Assembly (NCBI GenBank): GCA_913048525.1
Contig: CAJWWP010000019.1
Coordinates: forward strand, 1 to 31,912
Reading direction: 5' to 3'
DNA: 31,912 nt
From: GCA-002712965 sp913048525
GTDB taxonomy: Bacteria; Chloroflexota; Dehalococcoidia; Lucifugimonadales; UBA826
The notes beneath the pieces were generated by a model. It saw only the letters and a program-made list of their open reading frames with translations, did not search any database and was not told the DNA's origin. Below, piece after piece: positions 30,820-31,912 of this stretch (position 1 is the first letter of the stretch; every line of letters starts with the position of its first letter). Made by a program: the position numbers and the translations under genes.

Positions 30820-31761
30820 TCAGATACTTATTCCAAATGCATGTTTAAAGTCTTGCCACACATTTTTCGGGACTTCATTCGTGGCGCTTTTATATACCTC
30901 GTCAAATTCTTTTAGGTTAGAGGGCCCAGTAAGGACAATACCATTGCCTTCAACCGGAGCCTGAAGAGCAAATTGTATTGCTAGGTCACGGATGTTCAAA
31001 TCACGGTCATCACACCATTTCCACATCTGGTGTGCCACTGGCAACACGGCTGGGTCTAGTTTGCTTCCTATGAGAGACGGTGGCAAATCTGAAGGTAGCC
31101 CTTTCTCAACATCTATTTTCGGTTCTGGACCTGCCAGCAGTGAGCCCGTTAAAGGGCTGCCCAAAATGATCCCGACGTCTTTTTCAAGAGCTAATGGAAT
31201 TGTTGTTTTGGCGATTGATTGCGAAAGTAATGTGTAGTCTAAAAATGACAACACGATGTCCATTTCCCCTGTTTCAATGGCTCGTCTATGGAATTCAGGC
31301 TGTCTCACACCAATTCCTATATGCCCGAGGCGTTTTTTAGATTTCCAATCGACTAGCACATCCAAACATTCCTGCAGAGGCGCTTCAATGTCATAGCGAG
31401 GGCCATGTATCAATACTGAATCCACATAATCTGTTCTAAGCAACTTAAAGCTGTTTTCTAAGCTCCATGTTGTTGCTTCTTTTGAAAAGTCTCTAAGAAA
31501 TCTTGGATGGGATCCCACCTTCGTTTGAAGGTATACTTTTTCTCTCCAGTTCCCAGTTAATGCCAAACCCACTCGGGACTCACTAACTCCATATTCCGGG
31601 GAAGTATCGACAAAATTGATTCCACGTTCTATCGCCTCATGGATAGTTTCTACCGCTTCGTCATCTGGGCTTTTGGGGTCACCCAGATACCCACCTCCTA
31701 AACCGAGCGCCTTTGGTCTCATTTCGGTGCGTCCCAATCGTCGGACTTCCAGATCGGCCAT
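30820..31761 (-). CDS. Aldo/keto reductase
   Basis: A 313-residue NAD(P)H-dependent oxidoreductase of the aldo/keto reductase superfamily. The catalytic tetrad is visible: Asp52 and Tyr57 in FVDTSPEYG, Lys81 in LQTKVGS, His119 in VLIHGPR. GLGGGYLG near residue 20 is typical of the opening strand of this barrel. Substrate is unknown; the sequence resembles D-threo-aldose dehydrogenase/galactose-type members more than classical human AKRs. AGGAG precedes the ATG by six bases. It is transcribed away from the tRNA gene at the window edge, in the same direction. Confidence 0.92.
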   Translation of the reverse strand: MADLEVRRLGRTEMRPKALGLGGGYLGDPKSPDDEAVETIHEAIERGINFVDTSPEYGVSESRVGLALTGNWREKVYLQTKVGSHPRFLRDFSKEATTWSLENSFKLLRTDYVDSVLIHGPRYDIEAPLQECLDVLVDWKSKKRLGHIGIGVRQPEFHRRAIETGEMDIVLSFLDYTLLSQSIAKTTIPLALEKDVGIILGSPLTGSLLAGPEPKIDVEKGLPSDLPPSLIGSKLDPAVLPVAHQMWKWCDDRDLNIRDLAIQFALQAPVEGNGIVLTGPSNLKEFDEVYKSATNEVPKNVWQDFKHAFGISI

Positions 31762-31856
31762 TTTCTACTCCTATAGACCAATATTTTGGTCCCTTAGTGT
31801 TCTAGTTGGGCAAGATTTCCCGATCGAATAGAAGGTTCTTCAAATTCTTTTTGTTT

Positions 31857-31912
31857 TGGAGCCAACGGGCGGATTTGAACCGCCGACCTGCTGTTTACGA
31901 AACAGCTGCTCT
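31857..31912 (-). tRNA. tRNA-Thr (anticodon CGU), 3' portion
   Basis: The reverse complement gives the anticodon stem GCTGT/ACAGC with loop TTCGTAA (anticodon CGT), a T arm GGCGG-TTCAAAT-CCGCC, the acceptor strand CGTTGGC, discriminator T and an encoded CCA (31857-31859). The 5' third of the gene is beyond the right edge. The identity follows from the anticodon. Confidence 0.92.

Noticed and set aside
1..31912. CRISPR arrays, insertion sequences, prophage or plasmid genes
   Set aside because: No regularly spaced repeats, transposase, integrase or phage-like genes were seen; the content is chromosomal housekeeping.

Overview
The window reads as a piece of a bacterial chromosome with moderate G+C and dense, mostly housekeeping gene content. 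The combination of a DUF185/MidA methyltransferase, UPF0182, type 2 PyrF, a TrmI-type tRNA methyltransferase, a luciferase-like flavin monooxygenase, a CoxL/XdhA-type molybdenum subunit and a 23S rRNA gene with no 16S gene directly upstream suggests a Chloroflexota bacterium, plausibly of the Dehalococcoidia/SAR202 type. That placement is inferred from gene content only; no phylogeny could be run.

Layout. 1-529: 5' part of a 23S rRNA gene on the minus strand. 530-899: its leader, with a strong intrinsic terminator, a boxA-like element and divergent promoters. 900-1442: a small membrane protein. 1443-1813: an intergenic stretch containing a long imperfect hairpin (candidate structured RNA). 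1814-3736: luciferase-like monooxygenase and PIG-L deacetylase. 6781-3733 (minus): molybdopterin subunit and CoaE. 7084-16237 (plus): a tightly packed run argJ-argB-UPF0182-argD-argG-acyl-CoA dehydrogenase-MaoC hydratase. 16238-16900 (minus): a DNA glycosylase, divergent from pyrF and DUF951. 18102-18641: bifunctional nuclease with its own promoter. 18741-25666: a complete F-type ATP synthase operon (atpZ/I-B-E-F-H-A-G-D-C). 26341-25694 (minus): Rex. 26651-28014: citrate synthase and a small zinc-ribbon protein, closed by a terminator. 28074-29261: MidA methyltransferase. 31761-29304 (minus): aldo/keto reductase, a peroxiredoxin with an in-frame UGA, and TrmI. The window ends in a partial tRNA-Thr(CGU).

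How it works together. The centre is core energy metabolism: a proton-type F1Fo ATP synthase, citrate synthase, and the NADH/NAD+ sensor Rex, whose likely operator overlaps the -35 box of its own promoter. The large plus-strand operon covers five or more steps around arginine synthesis and ends in two genes of acyl-CoA metabolism.

The strongest unusual signal is at 30126-30584. A peroxiredoxin-like gene is intact on both sides of a single TGA, and that TGA lies exactly where the peroxidatic cysteine belongs (FTGG-U-T). This is best read as a selenoprotein. Other points of interest are the 23S leader, the hairpin RNA at 1491-1601, the His-rich insertion in ATP synthase subunit a, the short epsilon subunit, unusual substitutions in the beta subunit, and palindromic leader elements in front of citrate synthase.
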